Below, in pieces: positions 1-12,513 of a DNA stretch of 64,000 nt. The stretch is from NCBI GenBank assembly GCA_029948255.1, contig JALIZF010001292.1:62001-126000 (forward strand), read 5' to 3'. This DNA is from Telmatactis stephensoni. Taxonomy: Eukaryota; Cnidaria; Anthozoa; Actiniaria; Isophelliidae. Position numbers and translations under genes: made by a program. Within the stretch, counting starts at the first letter, position 1. Each line of letters begins with the position of its first letter. The notes under the pieces are model-generated. The model was not told the origin of the DNA. It was given only the letters and a program-made list of their open reading frames with translations, and did not search any database.

Positions 1-3000
1 AGTCGTTAATAAGGACCTCAATTGAAAGACGAACACTCCGTTTACTTTCAAACAAACAACAGAGTAAAAAGGTCACATAATTTTCTTGTCAGTTTGACAA
101 TATGTTGAGTTGAGGTCTCTGCGTTGCTCGACGTCCGTCATCATACAATTTTTATTGTCCTCAGTTGTCTCTGGTAGTCGTTATAAATTTTTTATTTTAT
201 TTTCCCTGAGGATATTAAGAGAAAATTAAAGAAATATATCCCAGCTACCAGGGACAGCTCGCATTCATAGAAAGAGGACTAAGAGTTTAGTATACGTTAA
301 ACAATCAAAAAATGACGCAAAAAACAATCAGAACAGACGTCAAGTAATGGCAAACTCTGCCAGCGAAATTCTCGCACGTGCGTGATGACTAATTTCGTTT
401 TTCTTGGGCGACGAACTACAGTTGATGAAAACAAAAAAATATATATTTCAAGTTACCAATATCTCATACAAAGCAACATTTCTTCCCGATAAGTCGATAT
501 TAATTTCAATCAACATCGTTGCTACCCACCATAAGAAGCTTCAATTCAGTCAATTACGCGGTGATCTGTAAACCGTGCGTCGAGGTTTGGCTAACCTGAA
601 ACCACGGGCAGTGTTCACCTGTAGTTCTACAGGAAATTTTAGCAGGAACTCAGAAAGAAACTCAGAAAGAAAGAAAGAAAGAAATGAGGAAAGAAAGAAA
701 GAAAGAAATGAGGAAAGAAAGAAAGGACTTCATCTCATCTTACGTCTTGTCTTTCTCCCTGATTCCAGCTGTTGAGGTCTTTTATAATTGATCTTGCAAG
801 ATATTACTCATACATGCGGTAAATTTACAAACAGCCAGAGAACGTCCCACGTTTAAATTAAGTGCTAACAAATTTGATGGATGTAGTAAAACTATTTCTG
901 TACATTACCCTTTGCGGCAAAAACGTCACTGACAACAAATTACTTTGCATTTGTTAGCATCAAAACTGTTCTCTTTCAATAACGTATTGTGAAATTACTC
1001 ACCATCAGATGGGACAGCTGGGAACTAATTATGCGCATGAGTCGGCAATCAGGATTGTATTAGCGTAGGATCCCCCTAACCGCCAGTTACCTTGGCTAGA
1101 TTGTATATACCTATTTCAATTAATGTTGTCGGCAAAAGCTTACGCAACTCACCCGAAAGGGAGTATCGGGTAGGAATTACTAAAGCTATAAAACCACACC
1201 GCAAATCAGCCATACGACAACTCAAAATAGCTTACCTTGACCTTAAACACTTAAGAACTTTACTTGTTGGCGCTAAAATCAAGACCCCACCTAAGAGAGT
1301 AATTTTTTTGCCTACTACCCATACTCCTTTTCGGCCTTGTCGCATAAGCTTGAGACCTCTCGTACGAAAAGCTGCAAAGTCGTTTGGAGGAAAGGTTGAA
1401 AAACCCTCATTTCAGTAATACAGTAAAATTAATTTTAACAGCCCCTGCGTGTACTGAGTCCAAGAGTTTTTGGTACATGTCCACACACGTTTTATGACGT
1501 CATACCGCTGATAGAAAAGCTTCAATCACATTGTGGGCGATGTAAATATGATCATCTTAAAAACCCAAAAATAGGCCTGTAGCACAGTTTATAAGTGCTG
1601 TTTTAGTTATCTATTGACGTAATAACATAAATTTTAGTTTTAGATTCTTTTAAAAATTATGCAATTTGATGTCAAAAGTAACAGAATCAAATGCAATAAT
1701 TTTAATCTTTAACAAACAAATTAAATTCCTTTGAAGTTTTCTTTGAAAAATATTGACTTGAGTGACATTTATTTTAATTAAAATTAACTGCTCGTAATGT
1801 TGAAAGTTTAAAGAGGTTTTTCGGCATCCTTTTTCGATACAGATTTTTTGTGAATTTCGTGAATACCTTGCCTTACTGTGGTCAATTCAATTTACAATTG
1901 CTGGATTTGTTTTAAGTGAGTCAATGTGGTTTTACTTGTTATACGTGTGGTCAGCATATTGTCATCCACTTCATCCATGTACAAATAAAGTTACAATTTG
2001 CAAGTCATTTAACTAAAAGCATCAATTCAATTTCTTTGGATTAAAACTTCTATTAGGTCTTCTAAAAGACCTAAAATGGTCAATCGTTCCTTCTAATAAT
2101 TAAATTCTACATGACCGGTCAAAATAACATCGTGTTTGTTGTTGTTAACAGTTCTTACTGTATAAACACAATAACAACGAAACGTGCCTTGTCATGACCT
2201 TGGCTCACGAATCGCCCTGAAATACGTTTATTAGCTATTGAGAGGCGTGTAATCTCTGTGAATACTGACCTCGTACAACTTTTACTATTGCACAAAGGGT
2301 AGAAAATAGCACCCCTCAGTGTTTGCGTTTATATCTTAGTGACCTAAGCCCGCCTAAGTCGGTGTTATGAAAAGACAAGCACTGATGACCCATCAGTCCC
2401 GTAAGCAAAGATTATGATGGATAAGGAGCAATTAATCAAGCTCTATTCCATGGTTATAAGTATAACACTTATGTTTATTACTTGTTTCTTGTGCTAACAC
2501 GCTTATAGTAAAAACCTGGATTTACTTGGTATTAACCAATACTTTCGACATGACTTGTAAATTAAGTGCTCAGCTCTAACCCTAAATCAAATAGTTTATC
2601 CTAAAATCCAGAATAATGAGATCCTAATTTACACTGTCTTACATAATTAACAGAAATATGGAAGAGTGTAAGGAACTGTGCACTTACTTGTTGTCCTGTT
2701 ACTTCTGGGTCACTGTGTCGATGTTTTCAAAACGGTTGCTCTTGGTACTTTGTCCGCGGGGTGCAGAGTTCCGACGGAAGTCAACAATTAAGTAGACCAT
2801 AATATTCTCGTCATGTAGTTGTTTTTAGCTGTGAGTTTCTCTAAACAACGTCAAACGTGATCATCGTTTCGCAAACAAACAGCATCGCTATTTACTTTAG
2901 CTTAACTTTGACGGTATTTCCTGGACATTCCATTTCCTGGACATTATTTGACATTTTAATATATAAACGTTTTTAAAACAGTAAGCTTTTTTGTTTGTTT

Positions 3001-4008
3001 ATCTAGTGTATCATCATATCCTGGGATTTCAATTAAGGAATTCTATGAATGAATGAGATTTTTGAGTGGCAACAGTACTAACTACTCACGAGAATTTACA
3101 TCGAGTCTTCTACCCTCTTTCTACCTTACTATTAAGACCGAACTATTTATAAACTGTGTTAGATTACGTCCCCACCCCAGCCACCCAAAGACTTTTGCAT
3201 ACAAGTGAAGACTAAGTGTTTACGTTCAAAGATGAAGAAATGTCATGAACTGAAAACCGTTTGCAAAACTGGTAGTAAAAGCGCTGATAATTCTCCCCCC
3301 CCCCCCTTCCTTCGGAAGAGTTAGGGGTCTTAGGGGGCCTGTGTTCTGGGTCAGTGCCTAATCTGAGTAGCGACCCACTTTAAATGACGGGGGAAGGGAA
3401 GCGGAGGAGGCTATCAGTACCCACCTTTCCTCCTGGTCAGGCAGCTGGAAGGTGCATGTGTATGATGGACCTCGTGTGTACGTGATCAATACGTCTCCAA
3501 TATCAAGGAATAGCGACACAAAACAATGAAGCATATTTGCTACAAGCAGATGTTTTTAAGTTATTGCCTCCTCACTGCAGGATCCAAGAATGATTACAAA
3601 GACTTGGGTTTCATTAATTAAAAATTTGGGAAATGTCAGAGTCTAATCGTCTAACTATACAAGGCGTCATGGGGTACTCGATTGTCAGTTAACTACTCAT
3701 TTTTGGGGCAATTTTCAGTTAACTACTATTTTAGTTTTAGCAATTTTTCGGTTGATTTCAAAAACGTTGAGTATCCTGATTATACGAATGTTGGGTTATT
3801 TGTCAGTTAACTCATGACCAAATATCAGTTAAACCCCATCGAAATCCTCAAAATTTGTTGGCTTTGATCTCTTCCAAAAAGGCAATTTATAGTTTTACAA
3901 CTTTTCAGTATAGTGGATGTTCAAATTGTCTCAGATGGTATATAACAATCGATATCAACATCAAAGGAGAGAGAGATATTCCTTTGGGCATACAGCTTCA
4001 ATAAGAAT
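1..4008. other. gene-free stretch
   Basis: I see no supported gene here. Open frames are short, and the longest (about 1092-1418, +) has no ATG. A purine-rich GAAA tract lies at about 646-725, and a run of C at about 3294-3307. The motif CAGTTAACT recurs at about 3685-3830 without forming a regular array. Confidence 0.5.
646..725. repeat. imperfect (GAAA)n microsatellite
   Basis: Tandem GAAA units interrupted by GAAATGAGGA. The short frame running through it is a product of the repeat. Confidence 0.8.
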
Positions 4009-4140
4009 AGAAAGACGAGAAGATTTTTTATTTTAATCTTTGAATATTTCGGTCTCTATCCAGGGGCCATCGACAGCGAAGCTCTAGAGACCGAATTCGA
4101 AATATTCAAAGATTAAAATGACAAATCCTCTCGTATTTCT
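4009..4140. repeat. foldback (inverted repeat) element
   Basis: The left arm begins AGAAAGACGAGA and reads through TTTTAATCTTTGAATATTTC. The right arm is its near-complement and ends TCTCGTATTTCT. The arms are about 55 bp each with a short GC-richer loop. This looks like a small non-autonomous foldback element. No coding capacity is visible. Confidence 0.75.
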
Positions 4141-4161
4141 GTTCAGTTAACTCATTAAAGG

Positions 4162-4164
<3 letters not shown>

Positions 4165-4223
<59 letters not shown>
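4165..4223. repeat. (GA)n microsatellite
   Basis: Nearly pure GA dinucleotide run of about 55 bp, directly after the foldback at 4009-4140. Confidence 0.9.
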
Positions 4224-4226
<3 letters not shown>

Positions 4227-5600
4227 TCAAACATACTGTAACTACTTCCTCGTCTGCACTTCATGACAAATGCATTTGGTGATGTGAAATTTGGTCAAAT
4301 TTTCTCATCCTCGCGAGCATACAATATTTAACAAAGAAAGTTTGTTTGTGTTGAAAGGAATTATAAAAAAGGACAGTAACATGCAGTAATTATAAATTGA
4401 GCATGATTGTTTAATAGAAGGTTTGCAAACGGGGATCTAAAATACACCTCCGTCGTTATATCGGAAGTTTCATTTACCCAAAAATATATATCTTCGATTA
4501 TATATCTTGTGCAAATTTACTGGTGGCAAAAAATTAAAAAGCGATCAGTAATTACCGCATCGCAGAGCACCACTGACAGACTTCATTAATTACTAAACTT
4601 TCAAAGTTTTCCCAGGCAAGATTCCTCTGACTGCAATTAGTTTGCTATGGGTTTCAGTCCTCAGGGGGCCATGCCGAAAATTAATCAAGACACAGAATTT
4701 TCAAAAACGGAAAAAAAAAGACTGAAGCAATTCGAAATGATTGCTTTTTCAAGTAAATTTGTAAAAAACAGCTAGCGCTCATCTATTTTGACATAGTGCT
4801 GTTTTATATAATATGACAGTTAATACAGATGCAAAACGGGATTGGGACTATATAGCAGGAAATTGGGACAGAAATCTCACATCTTCGCTATTTATCGTAT
4901 ATTTTAACATTCCAAAACTGACCAGTTCCCCTTTCCACCATTCAACGTTGCTAATTAACACGTACCGTCGGCCCAAATTAAAGACTCCGATCGGGAGAGA
5001 GGAACACTATTAAGATAAGCTAGAATTCTAGATGTTTGAACTTCTAAAGTTCGTCATTTATATATGATGAAAAAATAAATACAAGAACAGCCATATGCAA
5101 AAGGGTCTTAATTAATCTTGCTAAAAACAGTGCCATTTCTAACTATTCAACCATACTTTTAGGCCATGTATTAGGCAACAACAACAACAAAATATACACA
5201 AACAAAAAATATAAAGCTGGTGCAATTTCTAATTTGCGCAACAACAAAAATGCTCATGGCTGATCGATTAGATATTAATTAATGCATCAACATATCGAAA
5301 ATATATTTGTCTGTTCGTGTTTCGTATCACTTTACACATACATTTTTAAGAACTTCACTTTGCGTCTCGTTCATTTTCATTGTTAGATCGAGTAAATTTA
5401 TAAATTTTTTACATTGGTTTCATAATTGTACATAGCAACTTTTTATCTGATTCAGTAATAACTGTCTACTTGATCTGCAGTGCAAAATAATAATGGCTTA
5501 CCTTGTATTTATCGTTCAAAAGTGTGGATATTCGAGCCACGAGTTTGATACTATCAAGCACTGGGTAAGGGTCTCATAGATATAAATATAGCATATAGAT

Positions 5601-5763
5601 TAATTGTGATTTTGAGAAGGCAATACCACAAAATATTGACGGCGTTGGGAGAAAATATATCCCGTATTGGTGGAGTCGAGCAACGACGGAGTCCAATACG
5701 TGAATATATTTTCTCCCAGCGCCGTCAATATTTTGTGGTATTGCCCTCTCAAAATCGTAATTA
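5601..5763. repeat. foldback element, about 163 bp
   Basis: Long inverted repeat. The left arm contains AATACCACAAAATATTGACG and GGGAGAAAATATAT, and the right arm carries their complements in reverse order. The ends read TAATTGTGAT and ATCGTAATTA. The loop is about 30 bp. A solo fragment of the same family (AATACCACAAAATATTGACG) lies at 6081-6100, so this is a dispersed family. Confidence 0.8.
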
Positions 5764-8240
5764 GTTTGGCATGGCGATTCTGTAGGTTTGTTTGACAGGA
5801 AACCAGGAAAAACTTATTCCTTTTTTGATTGAAATCAAATTCTCCTTAAAAAAGCACTCGCTCTGACGTAATGATCGCGCCATCAAGCGGGCGCTCAAAA
5901 GTTTTTCAGTTTTAAGATTTTTCTGTGTTTTTCATTAAAAAACTCCACATTTTCTCTTACTTTTATGCTAAATATTGCTTAAAAAGGTAGCAAAATGTTT
6001 ATTTTTCCATTAAGAACTAAATAAATGACAAATTTGGTCGAAAATCTTCGAATTTCGCGCACGGCCATTTTAAGACGGTTAATACCACAAAATATTGACG
6101 TCTCAAAATAAAGTTGAATTGATTGAGAATCGCAATAGTCATTAAGATAATTAATAGTTATAGCTTGATAGCCACTGATAGCATCTTTAATTGCAATGAA
6201 TCGTAGACACATGACAAAACATTCACAGATAATCCCCTGTAATGCCAACTAAGAATAATTCACATTCAGTCATTTTGATGCTTAAGCTGATTTATTTTAC
6301 TAATACAATTTGTTATTTTACTGCTTAAAGGCTTTTAAATCGAGAACCAACTAAGTAACAATCAATTTTATCTTAATTAGTCTTGTAACTTATCTTATAA
6401 ACTGAAATGACTAAGGATCCCCGACATGCACTGCGCACTTGATAACATCATCTGACTATAGCTTTTTAACCAATCAGAAAGCTGAAGAGATAACAGATAA
6501 GACAAGGTGTTTTATTTGTACTTTAGATGTGTAATTTTACAAACGATATCCGCGTCTATAATACAAACAAATTTTAAAAAACTGAAGATTAAAAGCAATA
6601 GAAGTTATGTACAGTCAAGCTAAAGCGGTCGTGTTGGATAGCATGTGCAATAAAATCATTCAACATTTTGACGTCAAATTTCGACTTCAAATTGTAATAT
6701 TAACAAGCATTCCGCGAGTAACCATCAATCATATTTCATTCTAGTGTATTATTACAGACCAATCATCACTAAGATTTTTAACGATATTTCTAAAGATCGA
6801 AGATAGAACACTGTATGCAAGTTGTTAGTCTTGTGAGATGGCCTTGGGGGATCCTGCGCTATAGATTGAAACCAGTGAGAAAGGTATGACAGTTCTTCTG
6901 AAATGTGTCATTGTTTTGTGATTAGTACCTGTTTTTAATCTGTACTACTATAGCTAGTATATTATCCTTATATACCTTTCATTCAGACAGCTTTTCGTAT
7001 TGGCAGTGAAATTTTTTTTTTTGTACAAATAGAAAAAAACCGATACAGGTGCTTTGAAGAGCGAATTTTAGATATATTCAGAAAGAAAAGGAAAAAGAAA
7101 GAAAGAAGGAGACGAACAAACAAACAAATAAATAAACAAACAACAAACAAACAAATAATAAAAATACATATCTACACAATCTAACCAGTCATAATTTATA
7201 TTTCTTTTGTGCTCTAAATCTTTATCAAAATTCAAAATCTAGAAAATATAAACTGTTCATAATGCCTAAAATTAGCTTAATAGACGCTTACCCAGCTAGC
7301 AGCAAAAAATATCTCAATGCATTGCCACTCCTAAATGAGATCCCAGGAAAAGTGAACAAAATGGAAAAACAAAATACAAAATTGAAAATGAAACAAGCAA
7401 ACAAAGACAATAACTAATTCCGATAAAACGTATAGCTTCCGTCCTCACTAACACGGCGTTTTTCCTTCGGTCTAAGGCGCGAAAACTCTAAAAAAACCCT
7501 GCTTTATTAATTTTTCAGGATATGAATTTAGCTTAAAAGTGTTTAGCTAGCAGCGGGTCAACATTTTCAACGCAACTCATCTCTGAAGACGTGGCAACGT
7601 AACGAGGAAGTTTTAATTAAAGTTTCCTGCCTCAGTTCATATGACATTGTTTTGCATTCTGATGCTTGAAGCGCTGATTAAATTGTAACCGGCTTTTCTT
7701 TTCCTCGTAATTTTGTCATATTTCCTTCCGACATTTCATCGCTACTAGCATTCCGTCGACAAATTTGGCGCTTGAAGAGTTCGTGAAATTTGGGAAAGAT
7801 GTTGCTGTATATCAAGACGTCATATTCTATATTATAGTAGCTTAATTATAAGGAAAATGTTTGATATTGATGCAAAATAGATGGCTCTTACATCAAAGTG
7901 TATGCAAACTATTTTTAAAATAATAATCTTCCTTTGATGTGCGATTGAGTCATCGTTATTTTAACGAGTTAATTAAACTTAATCATTATTTTATACGAAT
8001 TAATGTCACCGCTATGAATGAAACATCGGCCTCGCATAGCGAACATTGAACGCTGAAGATAGTGACGATGTAGCTAGAACGGCCAAAACAAAAAACAAAC
8101 AAATAAACAAAAAACGTGTGTGTAGCTGGTATTACCGGTAAGGGTATGTATATACAACTGACTGTATAATGATCCATTACTGCCTATCAAACTATCTGAT
8201 AATACAACCGATTCAAGATATCTCTGATAAGCTTTATCTG
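5764..8240. other. gene-free stretch
   Basis: AT-rich sequence with only short open frames and no recognisable protein. It contains the solo fragment at 6081-6100 of the 5601-5763 foldback family and AAAC/AAAT-rich low-complexity sequence at about 7090-7160. Confidence 0.5.
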
Positions 8241-8533
8241 AGATATAACGCGCGCGCGCTGATTGGCTGGCTAGCATGTTTACTGTATATCAGAGGAAGA
8301 GACATGGCTCGCACAAAAACGTCGAAAATATTTTATAAAAACAATATAAAATGATTGCTTATGCCTCTATACTGTAAAATAAACACTATGGAAGATGTAG
8401 AGCACTCGAAAAGCAAGCTAAAAGCAAGAGAAACACTCGAATACGCCTCGTGTTCCTAAGCTTTCTTTTCTTTTGCTCTACATCTTCCATCGTGTTTACT
8501 GTATATCAGAGGCATGGGCGCGCGTTTTATATT
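8241..8533 (+). repeat. dispersed repeat, copy 1 (second copy inverted at 52362-52621)
   Basis: Begins AGATATAACGCGCGCGCGCT and ends GCGCGCGTTTTATATT. It contains GCTCGCACAAAAACGTCGAAA and, on both sides of an internal hairpin, GAAGATGTAGAGCACTC and its complement. The reverse complement of 52362-52621 matches it along its length, with the same internal hairpin. This is a non-autonomous element with GC-rich ends. No transposase frame is present. Confidence 0.7.
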
Positions 8534-9923
8534 GCTAAATTGATTATTGTTTTACTGTGGATGGTTTATATGGGTAGTTAATTACTTAGTTTATCGATGT
8601 TCGGCCAAAGAAAATCGTGAGCACGTCTGATAACTGAATGGCTTGATTTTGAAATTCTTTTCCCTACGCCGGCTTCCATCTTGAGTTTATCGGAACACTG
8701 ATAGTAGCTAATCTTCGGGAACTCTGTGCATTATTCTGTCGCTCGTCTTTCCCTTCCAGAAAACAATACGCTTGGGGATGAAGTCTATTAGAACTTAATC
8801 CAAAATACATTCTAATGGCGGCTTTTCACGGTTATTGTCATTCTATATAGCACCGGCAAAGTGCAGATAGACCGAAATCGACGTTCTCTACGTAAGTCGA
8901 TTCGATGTCTCAGCGGTATTGACTAAGATATACAGTGGACACGAGTACGAGCCTTGTTGACTCAGATACTGGACATTTTTGACTGTGTCTAATTGTTGGA
9001 TATTACAATTACTAGAAATTTTTAATTTGGAGTAATTTTTTATTCAAGTTCTATTCAGTTCCCGGGAAATCGAGGTAAAGGGAGGGGATGGCGACAGACG
9101 CAACAGACGTCTCGGTAGTCGATGGCTAACAAAGGGAAATACAATGTTACATAATTACTACACTAGACAGAACTCTTGTGGATTGACTTTTTTCTCCAAT
9201 AAGGAAAAGTATCCAACGTCTCCTTCGCGACATTTTTATGTTTTGAGGCCGGAACATAAAAACGTTTGCTTATAGGATGATAAGAAAAGTAATGAAGATA
9301 TCACAATTGTGTTATTACTGGTTTAAACCTTATGAAATTCCGCACATGGAAAATTTTTCTTCATCAAACTTACAAAATGGAATTGGCAGGATATAGACGT
9401 GTTCGTTCTTGGCTTTGGTACCCAAATCAGCCATTTTAACTCAAAATCAGTTCCTTTTTGCGATAAGACTTTTTGAAAATATCAAACAGAATTTTGAATT
9501 CTTGTTCTTAACTTATTCCACAGTACAATTTCGACAATTTTTCAGGGTAAAAATGGGAGAAAACCTATTACATGTTTTCAACTCGGGTGGGCAATGCATC
9601 ATTGAAAATGGGCTCCCTCACAAATGAGAAAGCACCAAAATGGCACATTTTTTCCGAGCTTTTGCTATATCTTTGTGGAACTTTGACTGATGATGCAACA
9701 GAAATACTTGTTAAAAAATTAATGAAAATAATTTCCATGCAATGGTATTTCATATCATTTAAAACAGTAACAAATATTATTGTATATATTTTCTTATTTT
9801 CTTTTTATTGATGAGAGAGTCATTCGAGAACAGTTTTGTTTAGTGTTCTAGAGCTGTACAAGCTCTAAAGGCGTGCAAAACTTTGCACTATTGAGTACTA
9901 AATAGTGCTAAACAATTAAACAA
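8534..9923. other. gene-free stretch
   Basis: No convincing exon. Overlapping short frames at 9409-9811 show no domain I recognise, and I treat them as chance. Confidence 0.45.
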
Positions 9924-10218
9924 TTAGAGTGATCGCACTTAGAGTGATCGCACTTAATTCGTGAAATTGTACTAGCTAAATAATACAAAATAACATTATT
10001 AAACAATGGAAAACAAAGGATTTTATACTTTTTAGAACAAAGTAGATTTTGTACTTTTTCACGGGTAAAGTGCGATCACTCTAAACCGTACAAAAGTACT
10101 GAAAATCTAAACAGTACTAAAAAGGCTAGTCTAAATCCTTTGTTTTCCATTCTTTAATTTGTGCTGCTTTGCACTACTTAGTTAATACTTTTGCACGGGT
10201 TAAGTGCGATCACTCTAA
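9924..10218. mobile_element. MITE-like TIR element, about 295 bp
   Basis: The left end reads TTAGAGTGATCGCACTTA (with a direct duplication of AGAGTGATCGCACTT to 9955). The right end reads TTAAGTGCGATCACTCTAA at 10200-10218. A third copy of the terminal motif sits inside at 10066-10084. Subterminal blocks (GGAAAACAAAGGATTTTATA and its approximate complement) are also inverted. No coding capacity. The superfamily is unknown. Confidence 0.7.
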
Positions 10219-10292
10219 TAGAAAACAATAGTTTTAGCAAGAAATAACATTATTTACTAGCACTTGTGTTGCACGCTTATTAGTGTTTGTAC

Positions 10293-10438
10293 TATAGAGT
10301 GATTTCATGGCAGCCATGTTTGTGGGCAAAGTACTGAATAGAAAGTTTTTGAATTAGAAAAGATTTCATTTCTCTTGGGAAAAAAAGCTATATTATTTCA
10401 GTTGACCACAAACATGGCTGCCGTGAAATCCCTCTATA
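10293..10438. mobile_element. short TIR element, about 146 bp
   Basis: The ends read TATAGAGTGATTTCATGGCA and, inverted, TATAGAGGGATTTCACGGCA. The arms extend about 33 bp to CCATGTTTGTGG. The flanking TATA may include a TA target duplication, as in Tc1/mariner-type MITEs, but this assignment is inference. Confidence 0.7.
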
Positions 10439-12300
10439 TGCAAAGTTTAATTTTACCTGCTTTATTTTGGTCAGTTTTACTCATAAAACTGATGTGTCTT
10501 GCCAGTGTGCGTTGTACACCAACAACATATATCGCGTGGTAGTCACATGACCATGGTTTTTGTCACGTGATAGTGCAATGTGGCCAGAAAGTAAGTGATT
10601 TTGAATGTTTGCCCAATCAATTTTGTTTGAATGTTCGTGAGGCGCCGTACTGGTGAAAAGCTGCAGCTTTTCCTCTTGGAAACCAAAAACAACAGCAATG
10701 TGCAGCCGCTTTTCCTGCTTTGTCTGAATAAGATAAAACTCCATTTATCTTATTAGAATTTATTTGCGACAAAACCTTGCTTCTTTAATGAAAAGAAAAT
10801 TGTCCACAAATCCCTTACTACTAATTATCTCTCGTTTTTGTGTCTTAGCTAAATATCCCGGATGTAAGCTGCCATTGTCAAATAATCAGTAAGTGGATCA
10901 GAATTCTCGTGTTGACTTAGGGAAGCCAAATGACGTTAGTAATCCTCTTTGTACTGTCGTGTGCTGCAAAATCTTAGCTTTGCGTTTTTGTTAGTAGTCA
11001 GAAGTCGGATTATTCGAGGATTTTGCACTTGACGAGCTTTGCAAGGAATCAGCAAAACGCTCCAAAACGGTAGTAAGAGACGCATTCTAATTTCTCTCTT
11101 GTTTCATGCACTTGGTTCAAGTAAGATAGGGTTTGAAGTGGTAAGTTTGCTTAAAAGCTCTTTGATTTTGAGTTGTTATTTAATTTAATTTAACACAAAT
11201 AGGATCATAGAATAGTGTATCGCTGAGGCACTAAAACAAATTTACTATTAGTTATTCATATATTTTATTTAACTTCATAAATCTGCAGCGATGGACCTGC
11301 TGTTTCTCAATACAAGTCGTTCATGTTCAGTGAAAATGTCTGTAAATTTCGTACTTAGAGCCACTCACTGACTTCGTCTACTTTCAACGCAAAGAAAATG
11401 TACGTAAAGGACACTGCCCAATATTTCTCGTCCATAACGGATACTATGTGTATGTTTAGACATTATGTGAAAATTATCAACGATAACATTGCATGTTGAG
11501 TAGTTCTAAATACAACTGGATGCAAAAGGATTAGCGATCGCCATTGGAAATCTCATTCGTTGATGCTTATCTTGTCTTTCAATCTTCATGCAGCTCTTTG
11601 CTTTTTCAGTGAATTCTTTTCAAGTTAAATGCTTGAAACTGAAGGTTTTCGTTGAAAACTTTAAGCTCGATCGTAAAATGCAAAAGTGACAATTTGAGGC
11701 CAAGTGGTTCATGATCATCATGTTCTATTTCCTAGTCATTTATTCATTGGTTTTCACTTGAGACAACCTCACTTTATTTCAGTGGAAACGTCTTGATAGC
11801 AAGCGGGTCCACTTTTTATGACTGCTTAGATTATGAAGGAAAAAATATAACCTTCTGCCCACTAATTAACATGACAAAGTTCTTCTTAGCGTATTTAACT
11901 CTATAAAATCACTTGATAATAAGGAAGTTTGACACTAGCCGAGGCATAGAAAGGTGTCGGAAACTCTACAGTGGACTTGAAAATTAGTCCCCTCATTAGA
12001 GCTTCTCGCTGTCACAGCAAACAAAAAGCACCATGGAGAACAAATTCAGAGAAAATATTAATTATTTTTAGATAAAGTAAGATAGTCTAACTATAGTGCT
12101 TAATTTGAATCTTATCCGAGTGCTGAAGACGTCAGAATGACATCGTGGCGTAACTCTTATCAGGGAAAGAAATATTGCTTTGCCATTTTGAGTTAATGTT
12201 TCTATAAACTATTTACCTAATGACTGAGCGTCCAAGTTGATTTCAGACTAATTTCCGAGTTTGTTTGGTAGATATATAATTTTGAAAGAAAAATATATGT

Positions 12301-12513
12301 TCTTAGATATTTCCTAGATATTTCCTATCATAGGAAATTGTATTTTCCTAGATATTTCCTATCATAGGAAAATGAAAAGGTAGGAAATATCCAGGAAAAT
12401 GCAATTTCCTATGATAGGAATATCTAGGAAATATGTAGGAAAATGTATTTTCTTGCATTTAATTTTGTCCAGTTCCTATCATAGAAAAATGAAATTCCCT
12501 AGATATTTCCTAT
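12301..12513. repeat. cluster of nested palindromes (TTTCCTATCATAGGAAA)
   Basis: The near-perfect palindrome TTTCCTATCATAGGAAA (or TTTCCTATGATAGGAA) recurs four times in about 200 bp, linked by TTTCCTAGATA and its complement on opposite sides. The whole block can therefore fold both within each unit and between units. No coding capacity. Confidence 0.75.

Noticed and set aside
1092..1418. 108-codon open frame
   Set aside because: It starts at TTG with no ATG inside, has no recognisable domain and no splice context.
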